Below, piece by piece: positions 19,363 through 29,708 of a stretch of DNA of 54,090 bases. The stretch comes from Tannerellaceae bacterium. GTDB lineage: Bacteria > Bacteroidota > Bacteroidia > Bacteroidales > Tannerellaceae. The position numbers and the translations under genes are program-made. How positions within the stretch are numbered: the stretch's first letter is position 1; each line of letters starts with the position of its first letter. The stretch covers positions 1 through 54,090 of the forward strand of contig JAJQFE010000044.1 of the NCBI GenBank assembly GCA_021201295.1. Reading direction: 5' to 3'. The notes under the pieces are model-generated. The model searched no databases. It worked only from the letters and a program-made list of their open reading frames with translations, and was not told the DNA's origin.

Positions 19363-20628
19363 ATGAAAAAGAACATAACAGGAAGCCTTTTCATCGTAGT
19401 ATGGATGACCATTTTCCCGGTTTTTGCCCAGGCACCATATCAGACAGGGATCCTGAATAACCAGATCAAAACCCTACAGGTAAAGATCGCAGACCAACAG
19501 CTCTCCCAACCCTATATTTCATTAAACGGAGAGACACAGATTGAAATTAATTTCGATGCTCTGGAGCATACCTATAAACGATTTGCCTATGCCCTCATCC
19601 ACTGCGATGCAGACTGGCAACCCTCCTCTTTATCACCCATTGAATATATGAATGGGTTTCAGGGACTACTTATAGACGATTTCGCAACCTCCATCAATAC
19701 AACGACGCAATACACTAATTTCCAACTCTTTCTTCCCAATGAAGAAGTGCAATTTAAAGTCTCCGGCAACTATGTGGTCCGGGTCTACCCGGAAGATGAC
19801 CCGGACCAGACCCTACTCACGGCTTGTTTCTCCGTGGTGGAACCGGTCATGGATATTACTTTCACCGTAAGCAGTAGCACCACTATTGATTTCAACAAAG
19901 GACATCAGCAGGTCAGCTTCACCCTGCATCCCAAAAACTTTTCCATCCCATACCCTCAATCCGATTTAAAGATACAGGTCTATCAGAATAACAGAAAAGA
20001 TAATAGCGCCACCCACCTGCAACCTACCACCATTGCTGATGGGAAAATCGTCTATGACCATAACCGGGAACTGATCTTTGATGCCGGAAATGAATACAGG
20101 CGGATCGAATTCCTGAGTACCCGGTATAATGGAATGGGAGTCAACAGCATCCGGTTCCACCATCCCTACTACCATGTAAAATTAAGGACAGACCTGCCCC
20201 GGGCTAACCAGGCCTACCAGTATGACCAGGACCAGAACGGACGGCTTTTTATCCGTTGCAGTAGTTGTAACGAACCGGATATAGAAGCGGACTATTACAT
20301 CGTACATTTTGCGCTGGCCTGTGAACCGTTTTTAGACGGAAGCCTCTATCTGAATGGTGACCTGGTAAATAATATACTGGATAACAGGAGTAAAATGGAG
20401 TATAATTTTGACACAGGCCAATATGAAAAATTCCTCCTCTTAAAGGCAGGGAACTACAATTACCAGTATCTTTTTGTTCCAAACGGACAACGTAAAGGGA
20501 CCCCGGCAGAGGTAGAAGGAAATTATCATGAAACGGAAAATGAATACACGATTGCCGTCTATTACCGGCCTATGGGCGCCCATTATGACCGATTGATCGG
20601 AATCAGTACGGTGCATAGCCGGGATTGA
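19363..20628 (+). CDS. Type IX secretion system plug protein (DUF5103)
   Basis: DUF5103 proteins are known as the plug that closes the SprA translocon of the type IX secretion system from the periplasmic side. The 421-residue protein has a signal peptide (MKKNITGSLFIVVWMTIFPV, cleaved after FAQA). TGILNNQIKTLQVKI, then FAYALIHCDADWQPSSLSP and IEYMNGFQ, are characteristic, and LEYNFDTG-like and LLKAGNYNYQYL motifs occur late (here MEYNFDTGQYEKF). The C-terminus reads TENEYTIAVYYRPMGAHYDR. No other T9SS gene is nearby; in many Bacteroidetes this gene stands apart. It has its own promoter and a hairpin terminator. No lesion is seen. Confidence 0.85.
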   Translation: MKKNITGSLFIVVWMTIFPVFAQAPYQTGILNNQIKTLQVKIADQQLSQPYISLNGETQIEINFDALEHTYKRFAYALIHCDADWQPSSLSPIEYMNGFQGLLIDDFATSINTTTQYTNFQLFLPNEEVQFKVSGNYVVRVYPEDDPDQTLLTACFSVVEPVMDITFTVSSSTTIDFNKGHQQVSFTLHPKNFSIPYPQSDLKIQVYQNNRKDNSATHLQPTTIADGKIVYDHNRELIFDAGNEYRRIEFLSTRYNGMGVNSIRFHHPYYHVKLRTDLPRANQAYQYDQDQNGRLFIRCSSCNEPDIEADYYIVHFALACEPFLDGSLYLNGDLVNNILDNRSKMEYNFDTGQYEKFLLLKAGNYNYQYLFVPNGQRKGTPAEVEGNYHETENEYTIAVYYRPMGAHYDRLIGISTVHSRD

Positions 20629-20635
20629 CTTTTCC

Positions 20636-20653
20636 ATACCTACCCATAGGTAT
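20636..20653 (+). terminator. Rho-independent terminator of the plug gene
   Basis: ATACCTA (20636-20642) pairs with TAGGTAT (20647-20653) around CCCA, followed by TTTTATTTT. It begins 7 bases after the stop. Confidence 0.7.
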
Positions 20654-20689
20654 TTTTATTTTCCGGATGTTGCTGGAAAACAAAAGGCT

Positions 20690-20697
20690 TATCTTTG
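20690..20697 (+). promoter_or_regulatory. Promoter -7 box for the zinc exporter
   Basis: TATCTTTG fits TAnnTTTG, 43 bases before the ATG at 20741. Confidence 0.55.
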
Positions 20698-20740
20698 TGT
20701 TCTAAATAAGATAAGAAACGCACCTGATCCCAATTACGAT

Positions 20741-21622
20741 ATGGCACACGACCACCATCATCATCACGGCAGCACAGGAAACATAAGGCTGGCATTTTTC
20801 CTGAATCTCCTGTTCGCTATTATTGAACTAATCGGAGGATTATATACCAACAGCGTCGCCATCCTGTCCGATGCACTGCATGATTTTGGAGATTTCGTCT
20901 CCTTAGGAATAGCCTGGTATCTTCAGAAACTTTCCGGTAAGGAAAAAGATCAATACTATTCCTATGGCTACAAACGGTTTTCTTTGTTAGGAGCCCTTTT
21001 TATTTCCGTCATTCTGCTCATCGGTTCCATTTTTGTCATAAGAGAGTGTGTGGAACGCATATTCCATCCCCAGACACCGAATGCACAAGGCATGTTTTTA
21101 TTATCTATTCTGGGAATTGTCGTGAACGGAATCGCAGTTCTTCGTCTGAGAAAAGGGTCCAGTATTAACGAACGGGCAGTTTCTCTCCATATGATGGAAG
21201 ACGTATTAGGTTGGATTGCCGTATTGGTGGTAAGTATAGTGGTGATGTTTGTAGATCTACCGGTTCTCGATCCACTCCTGTCTATAGGGATCAGTATCTG
21301 GATCCTATCCAATATCTATAAAAACCTGAAAGAAACCTTCCATGTGTTCCTTCAACATGTACCCTCCCATATAGACCTGAAAAATCTGGAGGAAAAAATC
21401 AAACAATTACCCCATATTGTTTCTCTGCACGATATCCATCTGTGGACATTAGACGGGGAAGAAAATATTATGACCATCCATGTGATCTTAGACAGTCATA
21501 TCCATTTAAGCGTGCAGGAACAACTGAAACACCAGATCAGGGATATATGCAACGATGCTGAAATACATCATGTAACAATCGAATTTGAGACCATAGGGGA
21601 AAAATGTGAATGTAATTGTTGA
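20741..21622 (+). CDS. Cation diffusion facilitator, Zn2+ exporter type
   Basis: The family exports zinc, cobalt or cadmium by proton antiport. The 293 residues begin with a His-rich tail (MAHDHHHHHGS). Six membrane helices follow. The two metal-binding half-sites are visible: SDALHDFGDF in helix 2 and HMMEDVLGW in helix 5, an HxxxD pair as in ZitB/CzcD. The cytoplasmic domain has VPSHIDLKNLEEKI, SLHDIHLWTLDGEE and MTIHVIL, and the tail ends CECNC, which may also bind metal. The protein is close to ZitB and CzcD in form; I do not choose between the symbols. No lesion is seen. The gene has its own promoter. Confidence 0.92.
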   Translation: MAHDHHHHHGSTGNIRLAFFLNLLFAIIELIGGLYTNSVAILSDALHDFGDFVSLGIAWYLQKLSGKEKDQYYSYGYKRFSLLGALFISVILLIGSIFVIRECVERIFHPQTPNAQGMFLLSILGIVVNGIAVLRLRKGSSINERAVSLHMMEDVLGWIAVLVVSIVVMFVDLPVLDPLLSIGISIWILSNIYKNLKETFHVFLQHVPSHIDLKNLEEKIKQLPHIVSLHDIHLWTLDGEENIMTIHVILDSHIHLSVQEQLKHQIRDICNDAEIHHVTIEFETIGEKCECNC

Positions 21623-21660
21623 AGAAAGACTCTCCCTGGGATTTTTTTCAGGTATTCATG

Positions 21661-22147
21661 TATGCATCATTCTCTTAAAAACCTGATAATAAAAGAATAA
21701 ACTATGCATACCTCAGTCTCTCAGGTATGCATTTTTATGCATACCCTCCCCAAAAACGATTCATCCCGCAGGATAATTAACCGGAAACCACCCTATACAT
21801 ACAAATATACCGTACAGCTACTTTTCCATACCCGTAGACACACTATCGTTACCCTCTACACCCTGGCGTCATTTTCCGCAGACCTATTTACCAATTAGTG
21901 CAGACCTATCCGCCCTACCCTCTACACCCTACCGATAGTTTCCCTGCGGCTATATACAACGGAGTGTAAGGAAAACGCTATCTTCCTGATGAAAAAGTGA
22001 ATACTTCCTATGGGAAAAGACCTCATGGAGCGTGCGACCCTGAAAAAACAAGGCAGGTATGCATAGATATGCATAGGTAAATGACGAAGGTATGCATAAC
22101 TTATACATTTATAATCAATCACTTATGAAAATAATGCATACATGCAT
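21661..22147. repeat. Non-coding island with clustered TATGCATA palindromes
   Basis: The 627-base gap 21623-22249 has no convincing gene. Nine ATGCAT sites occur: at 21662, 21704, 21727, 21737, 22059, 22069, 22092, 22134 and 22142 (start positions). Five of these are full TATGCATA. They sit in two clusters at the ends of the island. At the left, ATGCATACCT (21704-21713) and AGGTATGCAT (21723-21732) form a perfect 10-pair inverted repeat with a 9-base loop. Between the clusters, TACCCTCTACACCCT is repeated at 21850-21864 and 21916-21930, and GCAGACCTAT at 21878-21887 and 21900-21909. The function is unknown; see the findings. Confidence 0.7.
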
Positions 22148-22249
22148 ACCTAAAAATAAATTTCCTGGGAAGAACGTTCTTCAACTCCCTTTTTCCGGTC
22201 TTACTTCCCGAAGGAATGGGTTTCTAACAGGTACCCGGAAAAATAATAT

Positions 22250-23575
22250 TTACAACAGATCGGAAGCTAATTCTGCTAACGGGCTTCTTTCTCCTTTGAT
22301 AAGATTAATGTGAGCAAAGATCTCCTGCCCTTTCATTTTATCTATCATATACGCTAACCCGTTACTCTGTGCATCCAGGTAAGGAGAATCGATTTGCTGT
22401 ATATCTCCGGTAAAGACCATTTTAGTGCCCTCCCCGGCACGGGTAATGATGGTTTTTATTTCATGAGGAGTCAGGTTCTGGGCTTCATCCACAATGCAAT
22501 AGGTTTCCGACAAACTTCGTCCCCGGATAAATGCCAGTGCTTCAATGGCCAACTGATTACTTTTCTGCATTTCATCGATCTTCCGGTTTTCAGGGCTTCC
22601 CGGTGAAAACTGCGATTTAATCACATTCAGGTTATCAAACAAAGGTTGCATATAAGGAGCTACTTTCTGTTTCTCATCCCCTGGTAGAAAACCGATATCT
22701 TTATTGGCCAGTGAAACGATCGGACGGGCCAGTAAGATCTGTTTGTAGAGATCTGCTTGTTTCAACGCGGCAGCCAAAGCAAGCAACGTTTTTCCGGTTC
22801 CGGCCTTCCCGGTGATACCTACCAATTTGATCTCCGGATCATTTAAAATCTCAAAAGCAAAACTCTGTTCGGTATTTCGGGGTGATATACCAAAATTCGT
22901 TCCCTTCTCGACTTTTTGCAGTTTATCTGTAAAAGGATTATAACGAACCAGTACCGTATTCCGGATACTTTTTAGGATAAAACATTCATTAGGAGTCAGT
23001 TTGACTTTAAAATCCAACAAATTAGCATCTATTCCATCCGGAGTAGCATATATCTGATCAATCAGTTCCGGATCCATATTCTCATAAGTCTCCTGTGCCC
23101 GCTGAAAAATATCCACATCTACCACTTTATCTGTGATATAGTCTTCTACCAGAATGCCTAACCCCCTGGCTTTCATCCGCATATTGATATCCTTAGTGAC
23201 CAGGATCGTTTTCATTTTAGGCTTCTTATTGGCGATATGCATCGCACAGGATAAAATATAATTATCCGCCGTACGTTCAGGAAAGACTTTATCCACATTT
23301 CCTTCCTTTGTATCACAGGTCACTATAAATAAAGTACCCCTACCCGGCCCTAACGAAGTCCCTTTCAGGAACAGATCATTGCTGGTCAGCAAATCCAGTT
23401 CCCGTACAAACTCACGGGCATTGTAGTTGATCTGGTCATTTCCCCGTTTAAACTTATCCAATTCTTCCAACACGACAATAGGGATATAAATATCATTCTC
23501 CTGGAAATGCTCTAAACATTTATAATCGTGAAGAATAACGTTAGTATCCAATACGAAATTTTTCTTTGCTCCCAT
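22250..23575 (-). CDS. PhoH family ATPase with N-terminal PIN domain
   Basis: The PhoH2 type couples a PIN-domain RNase to an ATP-dependent RNA helicase-like domain. The N-terminal 150 residues hold the PIN domain (KNFVLDTNVILHDYKCL, and DNYILSCAMHIA for the acidic site). The PhoH domain has Walker A GKAGTGKTLLALAAAL and Walker B CIVDEAQNLTPHE, then MVFTGDIQQID. It ends KGERSPLAELASDLL. I chose ATG 23573-23575 (MGAKKNFVLDTN, 441 residues); an ATG at 23602 nine codons upstream is possible. It is transcribed toward the TATGCATA island, and the stop lies just beside it. No lesion is seen. Confidence 0.9.
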   Translation of the reverse strand: MGAKKNFVLDTNVILHDYKCLEHFQENDIYIPIVVLEELDKFKRGNDQINYNAREFVRELDLLTSNDLFLKGTSLGPGRGTLFIVTCDTKEGNVDKVFPERTADNYILSCAMHIANKKPKMKTILVTKDINMRMKARGLGILVEDYITDKVVDVDIFQRAQETYENMDPELIDQIYATPDGIDANLLDFKVKLTPNECFILKSIRNTVLVRYNPFTDKLQKVEKGTNFGISPRNTEQSFAFEILNDPEIKLVGITGKAGTGKTLLALAAALKQADLYKQILLARPIVSLANKDIGFLPGDEKQKVAPYMQPLFDNLNVIKSQFSPGSPENRKIDEMQKSNQLAIEALAFIRGRSLSETYCIVDEAQNLTPHEIKTIITRAGEGTKMVFTGDIQQIDSPYLDAQSNGLAYMIDKMKGQEIFAHINLIKGERSPLAELASDLL

Positions 23576-23695
23576 TGCATATGTATTTTTAGGGTTTAAC
23601 ATCCAGTTTAAATATAGGAATAAAATCCGAAAAAACGCCTTTCTTCCTCATTATTTCTCCAAATACCACCCGGCATTTTTACCCCGACACACAAA

Positions 23696-26054
23696 TTATC
23701 TGGTAAAGCGTGTCTTATCTACTTTGTCATAATTCTTTTCTTTATACCCTCCGAACTTCCAGGCAAAAGCCACTCCAACATACCGGGTATTATCAATCAG
23801 GTTCATACGGCTATACTGCCTACCCTCATCAATGGTTAACCGGGTGGGATAACTGCTCCGGAATATATTATTTGCATTCAGCGTCAGACTGGCTTTTTCG
23901 TTGGCAAAAAGCCATTTCAGCCCGGCAGAAAGATCATACAGATAATCTATTTTATATAATCCCTGGATTAAAGGAGAAATATAATAACCACTGACAGTCA
24001 GTTTCAGATTCGGTTTTGAATCCGATATATTAATCGTATTCGTAAGCGAAGTGACCGTATAATATGCATGCCTGTCAAAAGACATATCATGGAAATGATC
24101 ATTTTTTCCTGTTGCCGCAACCCCATTACAGACAGGCGGCTGTCTACAATCTTTCCTATTTTGAAAGGAACGATCACCCCTAATCCCAGCGACATCTGGT
24201 AATCAAAATTTTCAAAACGGAAGGCGGTCTGAAGTTGCTCACTACTTTGATAGGGCAATTGGGCAAAGTAGTTCGGTTCATACTGCCAGAAAGCCATAAA
24301 AATATATTTCTGCTTCAGGATATACATCAACTGGGCTTCATATTCATGGCTGGGTTTTAACTCCGGATTCCCTACGATCACCGAATAAGCACTGATATAA
24401 CTGGTCTGGGAATTCACAGCCCAGTAAGAAGGATAATTTTTATCACTGGACACATTCAATTGCAAAACGTGGCTGGGAGTAAACAGATAACTCAGCGAAG
24501 CAGTAGGGAACAGTGCCCAATCATCCCAAAGCACCAGCTCTTTACCATTCGAATTGTAATCAGACCGGAAATACTCCACTTTCAGAGCCACATCCGCAGA
24601 AAAACGTCCGAAACTCCTGGAAATCTGGCCAAATAGATTCCCTCCATACTCCTTCTGTTTATTGAATGAACTCTCTCCGCTATCAAATACATACCGGTTG
24701 TCCTGATGATAAAAATAATCCACCTGCGTATCCGACCGGATAAACCCGGCATTGACCCCGTAACTGATCTCCCAGGTCTCCGCCAGGGTAGCCGCATGAT
24801 TCGCAAAAAACATCCATTTCTGAATATCCTGTTTGGTATTATTAAGCAGATCCGTAGTCAGGATGCCATCTTCCCGGTTCAGGAAATTCATATCATCCGG
24901 GTTTTTATAAGCAGTAAAATCGACTCCTAACGAAAGATGGGTGTGGGTATCATATTGCACTTTCACATTTTGCAGGGTACTTTTTATCCTTTTAGACGTT
25001 TCGCTGACAGCAAACATATTCCTGTCCTCTTTCCGGAAAGAATAGTCACTCTCCGAAGAACGGGTTTTCCGCTGTTTAACGCCATCGATATAATAAGAAG
25101 CAGATAGTTTATCTTCATTCCCCAAGGTATACTCCATCCCCACACGCATATTTCCTTTCGTATTCCTTCCACGCGACCGGTCTACCATGTCAATATCTAC
25201 GATTTCATCCTGCAACGTGTGCCGGGCAAATGTATTCTCCCCGTCATACGTTTTCTTTTTACTTCCATTCGCCAGGAAATCGATATGTAACCGTGAGTTA
25301 GCATATACCAGGTTGACCCTCGCCTCTCCCATAGGGTTATGATACTGCCGGTATTCTGTTCCGATTTCCCCCTGTAACGTCTCCCCATCACCTGCCGGCT
25401 GGTCCAGCACCACATTGATCAACGCTCCTTTTACATTATACTTAGCAGGCGCCGTATACATGACTTCCATCTTCCGGACCCGGGAAGCAGGAATGGTTTT
25501 AAGGAGTTCCGTCAATTGCTCCAGGGACATCGTAGTCAGTTGTCCGTTTATTACAATATGGAGATTCCGGGCTCCCATTAACTGAATCTCCTCTCCCCGG
25601 GTGGTAATTCCCGGCAATTCCTTAAGCGCATCAAACGCATTATTGACAGGTTTATTCCCGATCAACTGAGGCGCATCATAAATAAGAGCCCCTCCCTGCA
25701 CCTGTACCTGGGGCCGCTCCGCAGTTACCGTCACCTCTCCTAAAGCATAGTTTTTTCTGTCAACTGCACATCTCCGATCTCCTCTTCCGACACCTCTATT
25801 TCCAGATGCTCATATAGTAAATGCTGGAAAAACAAACGGTAACGCCCTGCCGGTGGTACGGAAAAGACAAATACACCATCCATATCTGTCACTACGGCAT
25901 CCACAAACAGGGAATCCGAGGTGTGAAGTATGACAGCCACAGCATCCAAAGGTTCATGCCGGGCATCTACTACTCTGCCCCGGATGGTTTCTGAAGCCAG
26001 AACAGCTCCACTCAGCAGGTTCAGGAAGGTCAACAGGTAAAAAATCCGCTTCAT
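23696..26054 (-). pseudogene. Outer-membrane beta-barrel receptor (TonB-dependent type), two frameshifts
   Basis: With two corrections this encodes about 786 residues. The signal peptide (MKRIFYLLTFLNLLSGAVLA) precedes a CarboxypepD_reg-like domain (IRGRVVDARHEPLDAVAVIL). A plug domain follows (AFDALKELPGITTRGEEIQL, then GARNLHIVINGQ), then a long barrel ending VGVAFAWKFGGYKEK. The barrel resembles the OMP_b-brl_3 group. Both lesions are one A missing from an A7 run in the coding strand, at 25751-25756 and at 24102-24107. The corrected joins read TEKNYALGEVTVTAERP and QQEKNDHFHDMSFDRH. The cargo is unknown. It is divergent from a two-component system that probably controlled it. Confidence 0.75.
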
Positions 26055-26182
26055 TCTTATTTATTTTATTAGTTAGTTTTCAGTAGGCAAATAAAAGAAA
26101 TTTTATGGACTCACAGTGTTACCACTCTCTTACGAAGTGTTATTTAGTCTTACCATGACAGGATTTAATGAAATAGAAACCC

Positions 26183-26190
26183 TACATTTG
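26183..26190 (+). promoter_or_regulatory. Promoter -7 box for the two-component system
   Basis: TACATTTG fits TAnnTTTG, 22 bases before the histidine-kinase ATG at 26212. Confidence 0.6.
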
Positions 26191-26211
26191 TGATCTATAC
26201 CTGTTTAGTAT

Positions 26212-27698
26212 ATGAACACCAGACTGCAGTTTAAGATCATAGGGGCCCTGATCATATGTTCCATTGTAGGAGTGACGATCCTTCAGGGATACTGGCTGAA
26301 AGGATTATATGATACGACCTGGCAACAGACGGAACGGACCATAGAAGAAAGGATGCGGAGAGCCGATTATACAGAACTCTTTCTCCGGATGAAAGATGAA
26401 AAAAGAGCATTGGAGCAACCAGCTGGTTTCGCTTCTAATCAAACAGAAGATGAAAACGGCACTTACTCCTATAGCCGGACCTTCCATTATTCCGTTTTTG
26501 ACCAGTTAACCAGTCATAAGAAAGATACTAACCCGGATGAAAGCACCATGGTCCGAATCGTAATCACAGAGGAGGAGATAGAGTCTCCAGATATGACAGA
26601 AACCGTAGAAGAATATTTTCAGGTCATCGGTCAACTGGAAAAATTCATTCTACTGGCTATGCACCAGGACCTGGATACGGTCTTACCCGTAAATTATGCA
26701 CGATATGACAGCCTGATCTGTCAGGAATTGAAAAAGCTGACAATTACTACGCCCTACCTATTGGAGCTGGTATTCGCCACAGATGGGCATGCCATACCTT
26801 TGACCACCTGGGGTGAAACCATTCAGTTTACTAAAGGGAGCCCTGTTTTTGAATATCCCATTATGGGTTCGGACCAATTCTACCGGCTTACGCTGAAAGC
26901 CCCTTACCGGATCATTCTTAAAAAAATGGCAGGCCTACTCATTTCCTCCTTTTTACTGATTCTTTTAGTCATAATAGCTTTTATATATCTACTCTGTACC
27001 ATCCTGCAACAGAAATCCATGGAGGAAATGAAAACAGACTTTACCAACAACGTGACTCATGAACTAAAAACCCCACTTGCCGTGGCTTTTGCAGCGGCTG
27101 ATTCCTTACTGAATTATGACGGTTCCATCACAGATAAACAAAAAAATATCTGAAAATCATCCAGGAACAAATGAACCGCTTGACCGGCATGGTGGAGCAG
27201 ATCCTGACGCTCTCCGTAGAAAACCGGGCTACTTTCAGGTTACACCCGGAGGAGGTCAACGTAGCACAACTCCTTCCTTCGTTACTGGAACAACAAAAAC
27301 TGAAAACCCGGAAACAGGTAGATATTACCTGCGGACTACCTCCAGATTTTACTATTCAGGCTGATAAAACCCACCTATATCATATGATCAGTAATTTAGT
27401 GAAAAACGTGATCAAATATGGAGATAAAGAACCGGTTGAGATCGAAATCACCGGCAGGTCAGATCACAAAGAGACCACATTGTCCGTGAAAGACAATGGT
27501 GCAGGGATCAGTGAGCACCACCAGACGCATATTTTTGAAAAGTTTTACCGGGTCCCTCAGGGTAATCTCCACAACGTTAAAGGCTATGGACTGGGATTAT
27601 ATTATATTCAGGATATGATGAACAAACACCAGGGAAAAGTAACAGTCAAGAGCCGGCCGGGAAAAGGTTCCGTATTCACCCTTCATTTCAGACCATAG
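26212..27698 (+). pseudogene. Sensor histidine kinase, frameshifted
   Basis: The kinase has two membrane helices (residues about 8-28 and 240-262) around a periplasmic sensor domain that I do not recognise. The HisKA box is NNVTHELKTPLAVAFAAADS, with the phosphorylated histidine in THELKTP. The catalytic domain has MISNLVKNVIKYGD (N box), VKDNGAGIS (G1), IFEKFYRVP (F) and GYGLGLYYI (G2). One A is missing from the run at 27140-27146; with eight A the frame reads DKQKKYLKIIQEQ. The full length is about 495 residues. The regulator follows 9 bases later. The lesion separates the dimerisation helices from the ATPase domain, so the product as read would be inactive. Confidence 0.8.
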
Positions 27699-27706
27699 GA
27701 AAACAG

Positions 27707-28390
27707 ATGGAAAAGATCAACGTATTATTAGTAGAAGACGAACAGACATTAGCTTCTATTATCAAAGATACTTTAGACGGAAGTGAATTTGAGATCTTCC
27801 TGGCCTGTAACGGCCGGGAAGGGATTGAAAAGTATAAAGAAATCCGGCCGGATATCATTGTGTCAGACATTATGATGCCGGAAATGGATGGTTTCACTAT
27901 GGTCCGACGAATCCGCCAGACCGATCCACACCTCCCTGTCCTGTTCCTATCCGCCCGGTCTGCTGCCAACGATGTAGTAGCTGGTTTTGAATCCGGAGGA
28001 AATGATTACCTGAAAAAACCTTTCGGAATGGCAGAACTGGTCATCCGCATCAAAGCCTTGCTAAATAGAGTGACCATTCACAGGCAGGAGCCAATCCGTT
28101 TTGAATTAGGGAAATATATTTTTGATCCGGTTAAACAGACGCTGATTTTCCAACAGGAAAAAGAACTTCTGAGTAATCGCGAATTAGAACTATTGAAACG
28201 GTTATGTCTATATAAAGACCAGGTGCTACCCATGCAGGAAGTCTTACTGGATCTCTAGGGTGATGACTCGTTCTTTAACGCCCGCAGCCTGCACGTTTTC
28301 ATCACTAAATTACGGCATAAACTATCCGGAGATCCTTCCATTAAAATATTAAATGTGAGAGGGATCGGCTACAAGATGATCATCGATTAA
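27707..28390 (+). pseudogene. OmpR-type response regulator, internal TAG
   Basis: The receiver domain has the acidic pair VEDEQT, the phosphoacceptor aspartate in VSDIMMPEMDG and lysine in YLKKPFGMAEL. The winged-helix output domain is cut by TAG at 28256-28258 between EVLLDL and GDDSFFNARSLHVFITK. The same frame continues to GIGYKMIID and TAA at 28388-28390, giving 227 codons, the usual size. The conserved residue at that place is tryptophan (LWGDD in relatives), so TGG to TAG is the likely change. A shortened protein would lack the recognition helix. It follows its kinase by 9 bases. Confidence 0.85.
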
Positions 28391-28452
28391 ACTCTTTTCC
28401 CGGATTAAACTAAAAGGAGCCTGTTTTGTCTTAATTTTATCAAATATATTTA

Positions 28453-28460
28453 TATATTTG
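28453..28460 (+). promoter_or_regulatory. Promoter -7 box for the aldo/keto reductase gene
   Basis: TATATTTG fits TAnnTTTG, 43 bases before the ATG at 28504. Confidence 0.5.
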
Positions 28461-28503
28461 CCCTAACCAATCATATGTCCATTTGCATAAAAAAGAAATC
28501 CAC

Positions 28504-29694
28504 ATGAAGAAACAGGGAGTAAACCGTAGAGATTTTCTCCGGTTATCTGCTACTGCAGGAGTCAGTACATTACTTATTCCGGAGGCAAAAGCATCTGTAT
28601 CCGGTTAACCGTCCATTCAACAGGAAGAAAAGAAATTTCCGGTACGTACCTTAGGAAGAACCGGTATCCGGCTTCCCATCCTGAGTATGGGAGTGATGCG
28701 TGCCGATAATCCCAACGTATTAAGAGCAGCATTTAACTCCGGCATTTTCCATTTTAATACGGCACACGGCTATCAGAACGGGAAAAATGAAGAAATGGTC
28801 GGCACTTTCTTTAAAGGCAAGCCACGGGATACCTATTTCATTGCAACCAAAGCGAAGTTTGAATATCCTCTGAAAGATGATTTTGAAGAAGATATCACCG
28901 GCAAAATAGATCTGAGCCTGAAACGTTTGCAGATGGATTATGTAGATATCTTCTATACCCATGCGTTAGAAAATGTGGATGAAATCACCAATCCACGCAT
29001 CATAGAAGCCATCAAAAGCATACAGGCGGATGGGAAGACGCGGTTCCTGGGATTTTCTACACATGCCCACAAACCTGAATTAATTCATGCGGCTATCGAT
29101 ACAGGCATATATGATGTGATCCTGCTGAGCTACAACTTCAAACTGGATAACCTTAAAGAAACGGAAGAAGCCATCGAACGGGCAGCCAAAGCCGGTATCG
29201 GATTAGTAGCAATGAAAACCATGACCGGAGGTACGGAAGATGCCGAAGGAAAGAAAAAGATCGATGCCCAGGCTTGTCTGAAATGGGCATGGAAAAACCC
29301 GCACATTACGACAGCAATTCCGGGATTCTCCAACTACGATGAACTGGAAGAATGCCTGGCAGCCGCCCGGAATCCGGAATTAACAGCCAGCGAAACAGAA
29401 TACCTGGCTTCACTCCGGGAGAAAGAACTGTTGTTCTGCCAGCAGTGTGGCAAATGCAAGTCCCAATGTCCGGAAAAATTACCGATCCCGGATCTGATGC
29501 GTGCCTATATGTATGCCTACGGATATAAACATGCCCAGCTCTCTAAAGAAACACTGCTGGAATTAAATATCCCGGAAAATGCCTGCTCCGGTTGTGAAAG
29601 TTGCCGGGTAGATTGTATTTCCGGTTTCAAAGTCGCAGAAAAGATCGTGGCCATTACTCCGGTAGCTCACATACCTAATGAATTTTTATCATAA
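28504..29694 (+). pseudogene. Tat-exported aldo/keto reductase with ferredoxin-type tail, internal TAA
   Basis: The N-terminus MKKQGVNRRDFLRLSATAG is a twin-arginine signal. TAA at 28606-28608 follows VSG, after which the same frame goes on PSIQQEEKKFPVRTLGRTGI into an aldo/keto reductase barrel: DYVDIFYTHAL, GFSTHAHKPELI, and GIGLVAMKTMTGG. The tail carries 4Fe-4S type cysteines, CQQCGKCKSQCP and CSGCESCRVDC. The full length is about 395 residues. Internal starts downstream (MGVMRADN) would give an unexported enzyme. CAA to TAA would explain the stop. A DUF6599 gene follows 14 bases later in the same direction. Confidence 0.8.
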
Positions 29695-29708
29695 ACAGAT
29701 ATCCCTAT

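Noticed and set aside
20249-20482. Minus-strand ORFs inside the plug gene and similar overlapping ORFs elsewhere
   Set aside because: They lie opposite or in another frame of clear genes and have low-complexity, family-less translations.
21661-22147. CRISPR array
   Set aside because: The TATGCATA words are short palindromes with irregular spacing, not equal-length repeats with unique spacers, and no cas gene is present.
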